A DNA stretch of 64,000 nt from assembly GCF_036323735.1 (NCBI RefSeq), contig NC_086031.1:42070725-42134724 (forward strand), given 5' to 3'. How positions within the stretch are numbered: position 1 is the stretch's first letter; each line of letters opens with the position of its first letter. Both the position numbers and the translations under genes were made by a program. Positions 35,561-46,575 of this stretch are shown piece by piece. The stretch comes from Rattus norvegicus (taxonomy: Eukaryota; Chordata; Mammalia; Rodentia; Muridae). The notes beneath the pieces were generated by a model, which was given only the letters and a program-made list of their open reading frames with translations, was not told where the DNA came from and did no database searches.

Positions 35561-35687
35561 TATGTATGTGTACTGGCTATGCTTCTGTAAATGAACTCAT
35601 AATACAGGGACAGTACGCCCACTGATCAATGTAACTTAGACATATAACTTTGCTCTTGCTGTTAGTTTTCTTTTTAAAACAACTGCC

Positions 35688-35845
35688 AGGCATTGTGGTG
35701 CACCCCTTTAACCCCAGCACTTGAGAGGCAGAAGCTGGCAGGTGTCTGAGTTTGAAGCCAGCCTGGTCAACACAGTGAGTTTCAGGACAGCCAACGCATC
35801 ATACTGAGACTCTGTCTCAGAAAAAAAAAAATACAAAACACAAAA
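35688..35845 (+). repeat. B1 SINE
   Basis: GGCATTGTGGTGCACCCCTT, GAAGCCAGCCTGGTCAACAC and an A-run tail. Confidence 0.9.
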
Positions 35846-35864
35846 CAAAAAAAATTACATTTAT

Positions 35865-36020
35865 TTATTTTTTTTTGTTGTTGTTGTTGATTTGTGTGTA
35901 CATCCACTGAGTAGAGGTCAGAGAATAGCTTGCAGGTGTTAGATTTCTTCTTCTACCTTGTGGATCCTAGGGTCTCTTCTGGCAAGTGCTTTTATCAGCT
36001 GAACAATCTCACTGGCCCTA
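35865..36020 (-). repeat. B3/B4-type SINE
   Basis: TGTGTGTACATCCACTGAGT, GATCCTAGGGTCTCTTCTGG and CTGAACAATCTCACTGGCCC in the minus direction. Confidence 0.65.
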
Positions 36021-36139
36021 TTATTTTAGTTGTCTTGACAGCATCTCCTGTTCCTCAGGCTAGCCTTGAGCTTACTATGTAGCCTGATCTTTCTGCCTTT
36101 TCCTCCCAAATGATAGGATTACAGATGTATAAATATCAC

Positions 36140-36572
36140 CCATTGAGAACTGTGGTTGAATATGCTTGGCTGGGGGCGTGGCACTACTAGGAGTAGGTGT
36201 GGCCTCATTGGAGGAAGGGTGTTTTGTGGGCGTGGGCTTTGAGACCCTCTTCCTAGCTGCCTGGAGCCAGTCTTCTCCCGTGTGCCTTTGGAACCAGATG
36301 TATACTTGGCTGGATGTGACATTCTTCCCACCATGATAATGGACTGAACCTCAGAACCTGTAAGCCAGCCTCAATTAAATGTTGTCCTTATAAGAGTAGT
36401 CTTGGATGGGGTTGGGGATTTAGCTCAGTGGTAGAGCGCTTGCCTAGGAAGCACAAGGCCCTGGGTTCGGTCCCCAGCTCCGAAAAAAAGAACCAAAAAA
36501 AAAAAAAAAAAAAAAAAAAAGAGTTGTCTTGGTCATGGTGTCTGTTCACAGCAGTAAAACCCTAAATAAGAC
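36140..36572 (+). mobile_element. hAT-Charlie-type rodent element (URR1-like) with ID insertion
   Basis: GAGTAGGTGTGGCCTCATTG, CTAGCTGCCTGGAGCCAGTC, CAGCCTCAATTAAATGTTGT, then the ID at 36408-36519, then GTCTTGGTCATGGTGTCTGT and GTAAAACCCTAAATAAGACA. Confidence 0.8.
36408..36519 (+). repeat. ID SINE inside a hAT-Charlie-type element
   Basis: Near-consensus ID with a pure A-run tail. It interrupts the host element between AAGAGTAGTCTTGG and AAGAGTTGTCTTGG, which are the duplicated target. Confidence 0.95.
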
Positions 36573-36619
36573 AATAACTATATCTTTTTTTTGTTTGTTT
36601 GTTTAAAAAAAAATCTTAC

Positions 36620-36800
36620 TCGGGGGTAAGAGTATTTCCTGTTCTTGTGCAAGACCTGGGTTTGGTTCCCAGCCCTCACATGATAGCTCCCAACGATTTG
36701 AACTCTAGTTCTAAAGGATCCAGTGCCCTTTCTTGGCCTTAAGAGGTACTGCACATATACAGCACACACACATACATGCAGACAACATACTTACACACAT
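36620..36800 (+). repeat. B3-type SINE
   Basis: GACCTGGGTTTGGTTCCCAG box B-like part and a CACACACATACATGCAGACA tail. Confidence 0.7.
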
Positions 36801-37439
36801 AAACCATTTTTTTTTATGGAGACGGACATTGAACCCTCACTGAAGTATCCAAGGACTCCTTTCTATCCCCTAAAAACATATCATGGAGACGAGACACATC
36901 TACCATCCTCACCGTCCTCACTGCCATCCCCACTTCCACTACTGAAGTCAATAGTGATAACCTCAAATGTGTGTGTGTCACTCATTAGCTATAGGTGCCA
37001 GCTACTGACTCCTGTAGATAAAGCCAAACTTGCATCCCTTCTTACATTCTTACTAGAGACCATTTATGCTGGGGCATAAGCAGTTGTTAATGAAGAACTC
37101 TTCAAAACAGGAGATGGGTTTTTGAAAGTTGCTCTGGTGGTTCATGTGCAGCCAAGGTGGATTGAGGCTGAGTCAGGGAAGAGCGTGCTGCATTCGGTCA
37201 GCATTCCTATTACTAAGACGAAGAGAAGTGCATGATTATTTTGTACTTTGTATTAAAAATGATTGAGTTCCTGTCTTAGTTTCTTGCTATGAAGACAAAT
37301 GATATTACTGAAGAAAAATGCTGAAAGTTTTGTTCTTGTTCCAAGGGCTATTAACATGTAAACATGGCTAAAATGTTCAGTACAGAAAATCTATTTCTGT
37401 CCAACTAGTAAATATAATAAGTTTGCCATAGAATTTTTA

Positions 37440-37640
37440 TGGTCTGCAAGACGGATCAGAGGGGAAAAGCACTTGCTGCCAAGCCTGATGATCTAAGTGC
37501 AACCCCCAGGACTCTCTCAAGTTGTTGTCTGACCTCCACATGTATGGTGAGTGCGTGCGCACACTTATGCCTTCTTCTAGCCTCCAGGTACATGTGGAAT
37601 ATGCTCATACTCACGCAGATACACTAACACAAATAAATTA
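37440..37640 (+). repeat. B3/B4-type SINE
   Basis: GCACTTGCTGCCAAGCCTGA, GTTGTCTGACCTCCACATGT and a CAAATAAATTAATCAATCAA tail. Confidence 0.75.
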
Positions 37641-37661
37641 ATCAATCAATTTAATTAGAGC

Positions 37662-37800
37662 TAAGTATGGGAGTGAGTGCCTTTAATCCCAACACTCAGG
37701 AGACCGAGTCGAGTTGAATCTCTGTGAGATTGAGGCCAGCCTGGTCTACAATGAGCTCCAGGCCAGCCAGGGCAGAATAGAAACATCTTGAATAGATAAA
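37662..37800 (+). repeat. B1 SINE
   Basis: CCTTTAATCCCAACACTCAG, GATTGAGGCCAGCCTGGTCT and a tail near 37790. Confidence 0.88.
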
Positions 37801-38457
37801 TAAAATCAATAGTAAAAATAAAATAAAAAACCTTGAGTACCATATCTAAGAACTCATTGCTTATTGTTAAGTAACAAATAGTTACACTTGCATATTCTTT
37901 TTTACGTTTTAGTTCTGATGTGTAAGTCTTTAATGTGCTTTGTGCTTTATCTGTGATTTGTATGAGCAAGGGTTCTGTTGCAGTAAAAATAAAAATGGAC
38001 CGGTGACTATGGGAACCTGCGATGTCCTACTCCATGAGGATACGAGGGAGCCATGCACTCAGGCTGTCTCTTTGCCCATCTGGAAATTTGCTCACATCCT
38101 CTGTAGTCCAGTAAAATCAGAGTTTGAGAAACTTGTAATTTATCAATCAGATTTATATGTTAAATTCTCAATCTACAATACATCTACACAAAAACCACCT
38201 AGACAAATTAAATTGACCGAGTTCACCTTGATCTGGATCATCTTGCTCTGTCATCTCCATCTGGATTCTCTTGCTTCTTCTCCTCCTCTCCCCTTCCTAG
38301 ACTGTTTCCCCGCCTCCCCTTCCTTCTCATCCAATGATAGGCTTCACCCTATCCTGGACCCGCCTTGCTGAATAATGACATCATCCTACAGGGTTTAACT
38401 CCTTTAATTTCTCACAAGAGGTTAACAGTCACAGCATTGTTTAAAAGATCAGTCCTG

Positions 38458-38540
38458 GGTTGGGGGTTTAGCTCAGCGGTAGAGCACTTGCCTAGCAAGC
38501 GCAAGGCCCTGGGTTCAGTCCCCAGCTCCAAAAAAAAAAA
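38458..38540 (+). repeat. ID SINE
   Basis: Starts GGGTTGGGGGTTTAGCTCAG and ends in an A-run. AAGATCAGTCCT is duplicated at the flanks. Confidence 0.94.
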
Positions 38541-38854
38541 AGATCAGTCCTACCCCCCTGAACTCTTCTGGAAAACATATCAAAACAAGCTGATAACATG
38601 TACATAAATTTTTTTCTGGACTCTCAAAATACAGGCGCTAGTTCAATCATGTTTCTCCTTGTGCCAGCATGGGATCTTGTCGGTCATTAGTGTAATTTCG
38701 TGCTATTTTTGAAATCGGGAAGCATGAATTTCTGATTGTCAAAGTTATTTCAGCTCCTTCTGAGTACTGTTTTCATTTCCATACAATGTTTGGTATCTGC
38801 TTGTAAGTTCTGGGGGCAGCATGCGGAAGTGTGACAAGGTATAGGATATATCAC

Positions 38855-39053
38855 TTATTTTATGAGTTTATATGTTTTGCCTGTGTGTATGTTTGTATGC
38901 CTCTTGCCCAAAGAGGCTAGCAGAGGGCATGAGATCCTGTGGGACTGAAATTAATGGATGATTGTGAGCTACTGTGTAGGTGGTGGGAACTAAACCCAGG
39001 CCTTCAACAAGAGCAACAAGGATTCTTCAATGCTCAGTTGTCTCTCCAGCCCC
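38855..39053 (-). repeat. B3-type SINE
   Basis: GTTTTGCCTGTGTGTATGTT tail, GGTGGGAACTAAACCCAGGC and TCAGTTGTCTCTCCAGCCCC. Confidence 0.85.
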
Positions 39054-39461
39054 TGGGTCTATACTACTTATCGGTTTTAGGCATCTTGGATTTAAGGGTA
39101 TATATCAGAGAGGCAAATGAGACATTACCCTATCTAGGTGACAAGCCCTCATGTTCATCCTAAATCGCGTTCGTTACATAGGCATAAGTACTGAAGGGTA
39201 GTGAACCGCTGATGGAAGAAGGAAGTGGAACTCACGTCGTCACATTCATCACACACATCACATGCCAGCATCCGAGGGACGCTGAACTACTCATCGCAGA
39301 AGGAAGTAATATTGAGGAAATAAACATCATTTAGAATCAAATTTTATAATGAAATATTTAGAAGTCTAATCTTTTAACATTAAAACAAAATCATTTCATG
39401 TGAAATTAGTACATCAGGAATGTTCTATTTTTAAATTGAGATATAGTTAATTTAGGCCGAT

Positions 39462-39655
39462 TTTATTATTATTACTATTGAGATAAGGTCTGTCTTCTGG
39501 GTGGTCCTGGGCTGGCCTAGACCTCTTTTTGTAGACCATGCTGGTGTTGAACTCTCAAGAGTTATATATCTCAAGATATATACCCTTAAATCCAAGATGC
39601 CACCAGTCTCTGCCTTCCCAGTGCTGGAATTAAATAAGGACGCCACCACGTACTT
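39462..39655 (-). repeat. B1 SINE, diverged
   Basis: GAGATAAGGTCTGTCTTCTG, TTGTAGACCATGCTGGTGTT and CCCAGTGCTGGAATTAAAT. Confidence 0.75.
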
Positions 39656-39689
39656 AGCTAATACTACTTAGTGGTTCAACAGTTTGCAT

Positions 39690-39970
39690 CCTAAATGTTT
39701 CCCTAAAAGTCCATGAGCTAAAGGCTTGTTCCCAGGAGACTTTTTTTTTTTATTTTGATATGAAAGTTAGTCAATTGTGCAGAAGAGAGGATTGGGGCAA
39801 AGCCCTGGGGTTATGGGTACTCCAGCCATTCTTTTTCTGTTTGTTGTCTATGTGGGAATTAGTTTTGTTCTGCTATGGATTTCCACCAGCAAAACATGAA
39901 CTAATATATCTAAAACTGTGAGCCAAAATAAACCTTTTCCCTTTAAAAGTTGTTTATTATGTTAAGCATT
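39690..39970 (+). mobile_element. hAT-Charlie-type rodent element, diverged
   Basis: GCTAAAGGCTTGTTCCCAGG and a late AACTGTGAGCCAAAATAAAC then CTTTTCCCTTTAAAAGTTG. Confidence 0.6.
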
Positions 39971-40384
39971 TTAGGTGACAGAAAACAAATGAACAAGTGT
40001 ATGAACACACGTACACACACATATAAAACAATACTCTGGAAATATTACTTTGAGGTTGATCAAATAACAACAATTTTTTCAAAGGGGAAAATAAAACTTT
40101 GCTCAAAATATACTACTCAAGGACAAGAAATTAATTAATATTCAAGAAAAAACTAGATGGGACAGGCAAGAATGTTCAATGGTAAAGGGGTTTACTGGAA
40201 GGCTAACTATCAGACTATGATCTCAGACTCACATAGCAGGAGGGAATCAACTTCCATAAATTGTCCTTTGATATTTATTCGTTAAGGAACATGTACACAG
40301 GAATGCTTTAAAAACACACATAATTTTTTAAAAGCTAGAACACAGATCTCTGAACTCCCCAGTGTAATAGACAATGTAGTTTGA

Positions 40385-40580
40385 AGAATAATGTAGCCTA
40401 GGCTAGCAACTAATTAGCCAAGGATGATGTCCAACTTATGATGATCTTACTTCTACCTCCTGAATGACAGCACTCAGTCACGACCACCACACGCAGTGCG
40501 TGCACTGCTGGGGATCAAAGTGAGAGCAGTATGCATGCAAGGAAAGCGTTCCTCCCACTGAGCTACACAACCAGGCCAGA
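40385..40580 (-). repeat. B4-like SINE, diverged
   Basis: A B1-like part (TTCTACCTCCTGAATGACAG) and a tRNA-like end (CCTCCCACTGAGCTACACAA) in the minus direction. Confidence 0.5.
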
Positions 40581-42204
40581 CACTTCCTTCACTTTGCTCT
40601 CGAGTGATGGTAAAATGAAATGTAAGCATTCCAGCCTTCCTTTTCTATAGTGAACTACTCCCAGGTGTTTGCAGTTTAGAAAGGCCCAGCATCACAAAGA
40701 TGGCATCAGAAGTTAGATAAAATTCCTAATCGTTCCCTCTGAGCTACTCCTCCTGCCTTATTCTCTTCTCAGTTAAAACTTACACTTAAAGTGCATTGGG
40801 ATATAGTACCATCCTAGTAGCAGTAAATTAATTTCTTTATCTAGCTTTGATATATACTTCCAGGAAGCTTAAATTATCCAGTAAAAGCTATGGTTCAAAT
40901 TAGAGGAATAAGGAAAAACCAACCACACTCTGGCCAGAGAAGGAAGACTGTTACATTGTAATCTCCTTGTATCATTAATACTCTATTATTATTCTGTCAA
41001 AGGATGATACAGAGAGAAGGATCTGTGGTCCTGTGTGCCACTGGAGAATCGTGCTCGCTTCTTTGATTAGGAGAAAACTCCGTTCGGTCACACTGCTTGT
41101 CATTTATGCTCTGAAAAGGGAAGGTCTACATGAAGAGAAGTTTGAACGAAAGCGAAGGATTCTCCTTCTTCCTTCACTCGCTGTGCCTGTAAATTCTCCT
41201 TCAAAAGGAACCTTGTGACCAGGCACTCAATGTAGGGGTGTGACTGCTCACAAGACTTAGGGAGTACTAACCGTAAAAACAACTTAGAGAGATCATGTTG
41301 GTTTGGTTTACTAATTTGACAGTAGATGTAAGAATTAAAAAAAAAAAAAGGAATGCCAAGGGACATATCGTGTGATGATGTGTCTCAAAGCTTCATCTAT
41401 ACCCTGGCTTTCAAGATCCCTTTTCTCCACCTCCCTCCCTCCTGAGGACCAAGTGACAGAATCGGCCTTCCTCACTAAAGGAAGTCATCCTCAGGAGAAA
41501 GGTGGGTGTGTAAGAGGGAGAAGGTGATGAATGGGGAGGTCAGGCGACATGAAAACTTCAGGGTCTCTTCCTGACTTGACTCAGAATTCCTACGTCACAC
41601 TGTTTTACACACCCAGACACACGCGCGTGCACACACACGTGCACACACATACAAGGTTGATACTCCAGTGATAATTTTAACTTCTTCTGTATATAGGGTA
41701 TTGACTTTAAATAAGTTATACCTCTTGCCCAAATCAGAATTTCAGAAAAATATTCAATTTAGTATTGTATTTTTGTAAAATTATTTTATGATGTAATTAA
41801 TCTAATACAATAGGGTAGTCAATAGACATTTATGACTTATTTAAAGTCCAAATTAGTTGAAATAAAAAATTTAGCCCCTTGGCCATGCTCTGTAAGCACA
41901 GTAGCCATTAAGCGCCACATTAGACACCAGAACAAGTCTTTCACTTGTCATAAGTCAGAGGAGGACTGAAAATGTTCACGGAGGCTGACATTCGTGAAAG
42001 ATTTCTCCATGGTGCTCCATCCTCCCTGTGTAACTCACACATATACTAGTGTGTTACATTATACATAAGTAACAATGACTGGTAGACAACAGTTAGACCT
42101 TTACCAACATAAGTAAATGATAAACAGCTACAGATAGGTTTGGCAGTAAGTTCGTGAGTCAATATCGTTGTGATAATCAACCATTTAGGAGTAAAAAAGG
42201 TAAG

Positions 42205-42345
42205 TCTAAGGCTGGAGAGATAGCTCAGTGGTTAAGAATACCGGATGCTCTCCCAGAGGCCCTCAATTCACTTCCCAGTAGTCACAGGGCAGCTCACAAC
42301 TGTCCTTTGACTCCAGTTCCAGAGAATATGGCACTATCTCACAGA
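42205..42345 (+). repeat. B2-family SINE with expanded tail
   Basis: AAGGCTGGAGAGATAGCTCA start and a body up to the CATGCAGGCAGAAC tail, which has become the tandem array at 42341-42514. Confidence 0.85.
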
Positions 42346-42514
42346 CATGCAGGCAGAACACAGGCATGCAGAACACAGGCATGCAGGCAGAACACAGGCA
42401 TGCAGAACACAGGCATGCAGGCAGAACACAGGCATGCAGAACACAGGCATGCAGGCAGAACACAGGCATGCAGGCAGAACACAGGCATGCAGAACACAGG
42501 CATGCAGGCAGAAC
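42341..42514 (+). repeat. Compound minisatellite of 19-bp and 15-bp units
   Basis: Ten units in the order L S L S L S L L S L, where L is ACAGGCATGCAGGCAGAAC (first L has one change) and S is ACAGGCATGCAGAAC. The total is 174 bp, with an L+S 34-bp higher-order period. It derives from the tail of the B2-family SINE just before it. Confidence 0.97.
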
Positions 42515-42660
42515 ACCGATGCTGGGTTTGTTTGTTTGTTTGTTTTGTTTTAAAAAAAGAGTCTAAAACCATAAGCTTAAAATGGGAAACACTGAGAAAT
42601 AGTAGGTTGCCCAGTGCTGGGCAATTATGAATTAGTTTTAAGTCATAAAACCATTTAAAC

Positions 42661-42855
42661 AGGGGCTGAAAAGATGGCTTAGCGGTTAAGAGCTCTGGGT
42701 GCTCTTCAAGAGGACCCAGGTTCAATTCCCAGCACCTACAGGGCAGCTCACAGCTGTCTGTCAGTCCATTTCCATGGAGTATGACACCCCCATGTGGATA
42801 GAACATGCAGGCAGAACATGAATTATGTAAATAAAGTCATAAAAAAGTAAAAAGA
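42661..42855 (+). repeat. B2-family SINE
   Basis: GGGGCTGAAAAGATGGCTTA start, TTCAATTCCCAGCACCTACA and a tail with CATGCAGGCAGAACA, the same motif that is tandem in the neighbour at 42341. Confidence 0.88.
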
Positions 42856-42956
42856 AATAGAAAAGACAACCATTCAAATATAGCTTCTGTTACTTTTTGG
42901 TTGAGAAACCATAAATTCACTGCATCTAGATCTGTCACTCAAAAACCCTACAGATC

Positions 42957-43033
42957 GGGGTTGGGGATTTAGCTCAGTAGAAGGCCCTGGGTTCGGTCCC
43001 CAGCTCCAAAAAAAAAAAAGAAAAAAAAAAAAC
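42957..43033 (+). repeat. ID SINE with a 23-bp internal deletion
   Basis: The head and box B are present but 23 bp between them are missing (reads CTCAGTAGAAGGCCCTGGG). AAAACCCTACAGATC is a perfect 15-bp duplication at 42942-42956 and 43034-43048. Confidence 0.93.
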
Positions 43034-43231
43034 AAAACCCTACAGATCAGTGCATAACTCAAAAGACTTAGCAGGATTAAAGCTTTTTTAACATATACAT
43101 CATTTAGCAGGTTCTCTAGATTAAGTGAAAATTCAGTAAACATCCCTATCCTGGAAGAGCTTAAATTCCAACAGAACCATTTCTGAACTCTAGGGGAAGA
43201 GGATAGACTGGCGCTGGTTTTAATGAGCATC

Positions 43232-43382
43232 CAATAGGCCTGGTGGGGGCAGCAGCGCACCCCGTGGCACACGTGGGAGGAAGAGGCAGGCAGATCTCTG
43301 TGACTTTGTGGCCAGCCTGGTCTACAGAGCGAGTTCCAGAACAGCTACACAGAGAAAAAAAACAAAAAACAAAAACAAACCA
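43232..43382 (+). repeat. B1 SINE
   Basis: GGGAGGAAGAGGCAGGCAGA, TGGCCAGCCTGGTCTACAGA, CACAGAGAAAAAAAACAAA tail. Confidence 0.9.
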
Positions 43383-43657
43383 ATTCAACAGGAATGGCAT
43401 GTTAATATTATAGACAATCCAGTGACACTTACAGTGGAATAACACTTCAGATATATTTACATCTCTATCACATATATACATCCATCTATTTAACTATCAT
43501 CTCTTATATCTGTGTACCAATCCCATCATTTATCAATCATGTTATATCTATAACCTAACACCTACCTTCCAATTTATCATCTAACATGTGTGTGTGTGTG
43601 CGCGTTTTAGTACTGCCAACTGAATCCAGCCCCCCAAACACTGACATGCACGCTCAT

Positions 43658-43658
<1 letters not shown>

Positions 43659-43711
<53 letters not shown>
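43659..43711. repeat. (CA)n microsatellite
   Basis: About 26 CA units. Confidence 0.98.
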
Positions 43712-43715
<4 letters not shown>

Positions 43716-44021
43716 AGCAATCACTCTAAGACTAAGCTATCTCCTGAACCCTGGGAAAAGTCTTTATAGCGACCATTCATGATTTCATTTATAGAAAGGA
43801 TGGGTTTCTGAGTTCAAGGCCAGCCTAGTCTATAAAGTGTGTTCCAGGACAAACAGAGCCACACAATGATAATAAGCTGTTTCTAGATCTGAAAATTAGG
43901 TCTTTAAAAGGTTTTCATTTAAACATTCTTAGGGATATCAAGATGGCTATTCTAGTTTGCTTTTTTGCCGTGATAAACACTAAGGTCAAAATAAATTTGG
44001 GGTGGAAAGGGTTTATTTCAT

Positions 44022-44384
44022 TTTTTTCCTCCATCTTTATTAAATTGAGTATTTCTTATTTACATTTTTTAAAAGATTTATTTATTTTATTTATATGAGT
44101 ACACTGTAGCTGTCTTCAGACACACCAGAAGAGAGCATTGGATAGCATTACAGATGGTTGCGAGCCACCATGTGGTTGCTGGGAGTTGAACTCAGGACCT
44201 CTGGAAGAGCAGTCAGTGCTTTTAACTGCTGAGCCATCTCTCCAGCCCCTCTTATTTACATTTTAATTGTTATTACCTTTCCCAGTTTCCAGGCCAACAT
44301 CCCCCTAACCCCTCCCCCTTCCCTTCTATATGGGTGTTCCCCTCCCCATTCTCCCCCCATTACCGCCCTCCCCCCAACAACCCC
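44022..44384 (-). mobile_element. L1 3' end, minus strand, with B3 inside
   Basis: Starts with the T-run of a reversed poly-A and TCCATCTTTATTAAATTGAG, and ends in the C-rich polypyrimidine typical of a reversed rodent L1 3' UTR. GTTTATTTCAT is duplicated at 44011-44021 and 44385-44395. It is strongly 5'-truncated, with only 3' UTR left. Confidence 0.85.
44069..44250 (-). repeat. B2/B3-family SINE inserted in the L1
   Basis: AAGATTTATTTATTTTATTT tail, GGGAGTTGAACTCAGGACCT and GAGCCATCTCTCCAGCCCC. CTTATTTACATTTT is duplicated exactly at 44055-44068 and 44251-44264. Confidence 0.95.
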
Positions 44385-44671
44385 GTTTATTTCATCTTAT
44401 TCTAGGGTACAGTCCATAACTATGGGAAGTCAGGGAAGGAACTTGGAAGCAAGAACCGAAGCATAGGCTCACTGGCTTGTTCTTCATGGCTTATTCAACT
44501 CAGTACCAGCTGCTGAGGGGCACTGACACTCACTGTGGGCTGGGCCCTCCCACACCAATTATTAGTCAAGAAGATGTCTCATAGACTCGCACACAGGGCA
44601 ACTGATGGAAACGTTTTCTCAATTGAGGTTCCCTCTTCTCAGCTTGTGCCAAGTTGGCAAACAAAAACCCG

Positions 44672-44845
44672 ACCAGCAAAATGGCTCAGTGGGTAAAGAC
44701 GTCTGTCGCCAAGCCCAGTATCCCAAGTTTGATTTCCTGAATCCACACAGTGGAGGAAGAGAAGTCATTCTTCCAAGTTCTCTGTTCCACACACGCCTTG
44801 GCACATGTGTGCCCTCCCTCGAATAGGTGAAATAAAAGTCACGGT
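44672..44845 (+). repeat. B3/B4-type SINE
   Basis: CAGCAAAATGGCTCAGTGGG start and GAATCCACACAGTGGAGGAA body. Confidence 0.7.
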
Positions 44846-44924
44846 TTGGATGATCTCATCCCAGAAAGAAATTCCCAAGTGAAGAACATGTAAATTTAAA
44901 AGGAATCTCTGTTATAACTTTAAA

Positions 44925-45112
44925 AATTATTTTCACTATTATTTGTGTATGATACACGTATATGAGAGCAGGAGTCAGGTATACCACAGTGCTCGTGTGG
45001 AGGCCACAGAACAGCTTCATAGATTCTCTCTTTTACCACGTTGGTCCCGGGGACTAGACTCAAGTTCATCAGGCTGGTGAAGCACTTTTACGTGTAGAGC
45101 TATCTTGTCAGA
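44925..45112 (-). repeat. B3-type SINE
   Basis: TTATTTGTGTATGATACACG tail and GGAGGCCACAGAACAGCTTC, ending near GAGCTATCTTGTCAG. Confidence 0.7.
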
Positions 45113-45449
45113 GATAATTAAGACGCTAGTAAGGAAGGAGGCATATACTGTGAGAATAAGCATCCTATTGCTTCGAGGAATAACTGAAATGAAATACAAC
45201 TTGAGTTGGGAGTGTTATGCAAGAGATATTTTACAAATGCAGTTGACCGTCTACTTAGATATCTGAGGAGAAAGAAACGAATAAGCATTATCATAGGTAA
45301 AAATGTTGTAGATGTGCATCTGGCACGACAGCATCCCTAAATACGTAAGCCAAGGCTCTGCAAAAGCAGTTTCAAACCATGACTAAAACAAGAGGCAATG
45401 GAGTGTGTGTGAGAGAACAGGGAACTGCAAGTTAAGAGCAAGTAGTTTA

Positions 45450-45750
45450 GAGTGGGGATGGCTAGTGGGCTAGTGGGTAAAGTGCTTGCCCCACAAGCAC
45501 GAAGACCTGAGTGTGATGCCTCAGAACCCATGAAACAAAACACAACAGGTATAGATGCGCATGCCAATGATCTTAGCACGAAGGAGGTAGAGCCAAGAGG
45601 ATCACTGGATTTCAGGCAGTCTAGCCAAACTGGCAAGCTTCACGTTCAGTGAGAGACCCCGGCTCAAAGAGTCTGAAGGAGAGCCATGGAGGAAGACGCC
45701 CTGCATCAACTGCTGTTCTCCACATGTGCATGTGCACACATGCATGACTA
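45450..45750 (+). repeat. B4-type SINE
   Basis: tRNA-like start (GGGTAAAGTGCTTGCCCCAC) and a B1-like end (TCACGTTCAGTGAGAGACCC), with a CATGTGCATGTGCACACATG tail. Confidence 0.75.
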
Positions 45751-46575
45751 TGTACGGTGGTGGTCTGAAAGGGGCCACCATAGCACCATAGTCAGTGGCA
45801 CGAGGAGGTGTGGCCTTGATGGAGAAGCTATGGACTTGTTGGAGAAAGTGTGTCACTGTGGGTGGGGGTAGCTGGTCTTTACTACTTTGTGGGTTCTTTT
45901 GCCCAACCTTTATCCCCTACACTTCATCCCTTATCACTAGATAGGAAAGAAAGGAGGATAGAGGGAGAGGGGGAGAGAGGGAAAGAGAGAGACGGGGGGG
46001 GGGGGGGGGGATAGGGAGGGAGGGAGGGAGAGAGAGAGATCTAATTTCTTTCCTTTTGTTTCTTCTTTGACCCCTGCTACTAACACCCTGAATGAACAAC
46101 AACCACTGACCCCGCCTATTGGAGCCCTAGCATTTATCTATCCCCTGAAAAGCTCCCAGAATTCCAAATGTCACACAGTCTGCAGCGGTCAAAACTATGC
46201 CTCTGCTAGAGCACAAGGCAAATCATAGCTGCCATGGACAGTCGGAAGCAGCCCCATATCCTACACCTGGCATTAAAATGAAACCAATTTCTTATAATAT
46301 TTCTGTGTTTTTAAAGAAACCAAAATTCCAGAATTCTCACCACAGGTAGGATTTGAGGTTTCAGATGCTCGAGCCAGGCCCAGTGTCACACTCTCTTCCT
46401 GCTGTCTGCTGATCCAGATATAGAACTTTGCTCCAGCACCGTGCTTCCCACTGTGATGACAATGGACTAAACCTCCAAACTGTAAGCCAGCCCCAATTAA
46501 ATGCTTCCCTTTGTAAGAGCTGCCGTGGTCATGGTGTCTCTTCACAGCAATGAAACCCTAACTCAGACATGAACA
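45750..46575 (+). mobile_element. hAT-Charlie-type rodent element (URR1-like) interrupted by unidentified sequence
   Basis: 5' part: GTGGTCTGAAAGGGGCCACC, GAGGTGTGGCCTTGATGGAG, GTGTGTCACTGTGGGTGGGG. 3' part from about 46370: CTTCCTGCTGTCTGCTGATC, CAGCCCCAATTAAATGCTTC and AATGAAACCCTAACTCAGAC. About 490 bp of other sequence separates them. Confidence 0.7.
45880..46365. repeat. Unidentified insert with purine tract and G17
   Basis: Starts after the 5' half of the element at 45750. It holds a nearly pure GA tract (45942-46039) with 17 consecutive G at 45994-46010, then AATGTCACACAGTCTGCAGC and CTATGCCTCTGCTAGAGCAC. Possibly an LTR-type repeat, but no family is recognised and no target duplication was found by eye. 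Confidence 0.4.

Larger units (their letters stand above)
43945..44665 (-). mobile_element. hAT-Charlie-type element carrying a nested L1 and B3
   Basis: The outer element reads in reverse: GTGATAAACACTAAGGTCAA at one end, then after the L1 GTACAGTCCATAACTATGGG, CTCACTGTGGGCTGGGCCCT and TCTTCTCAGCTTGTGCCAAG. The L1 sits between two copies of GTTTATTTCAT. Confidence 0.7.

Noticed and set aside
37940..38371. 143-codon plus-strand ORF as a gene
   Set aside because: No recognisable domain, a low-complexity end and no splice or promoter context. Most likely chance.
42154..42806. Cys/Ala and Gln/His/Arg repeat ORFs on both strands (up to 158 codons)
   Set aside because: Translations of the compound minisatellite and adjacent SINEs.
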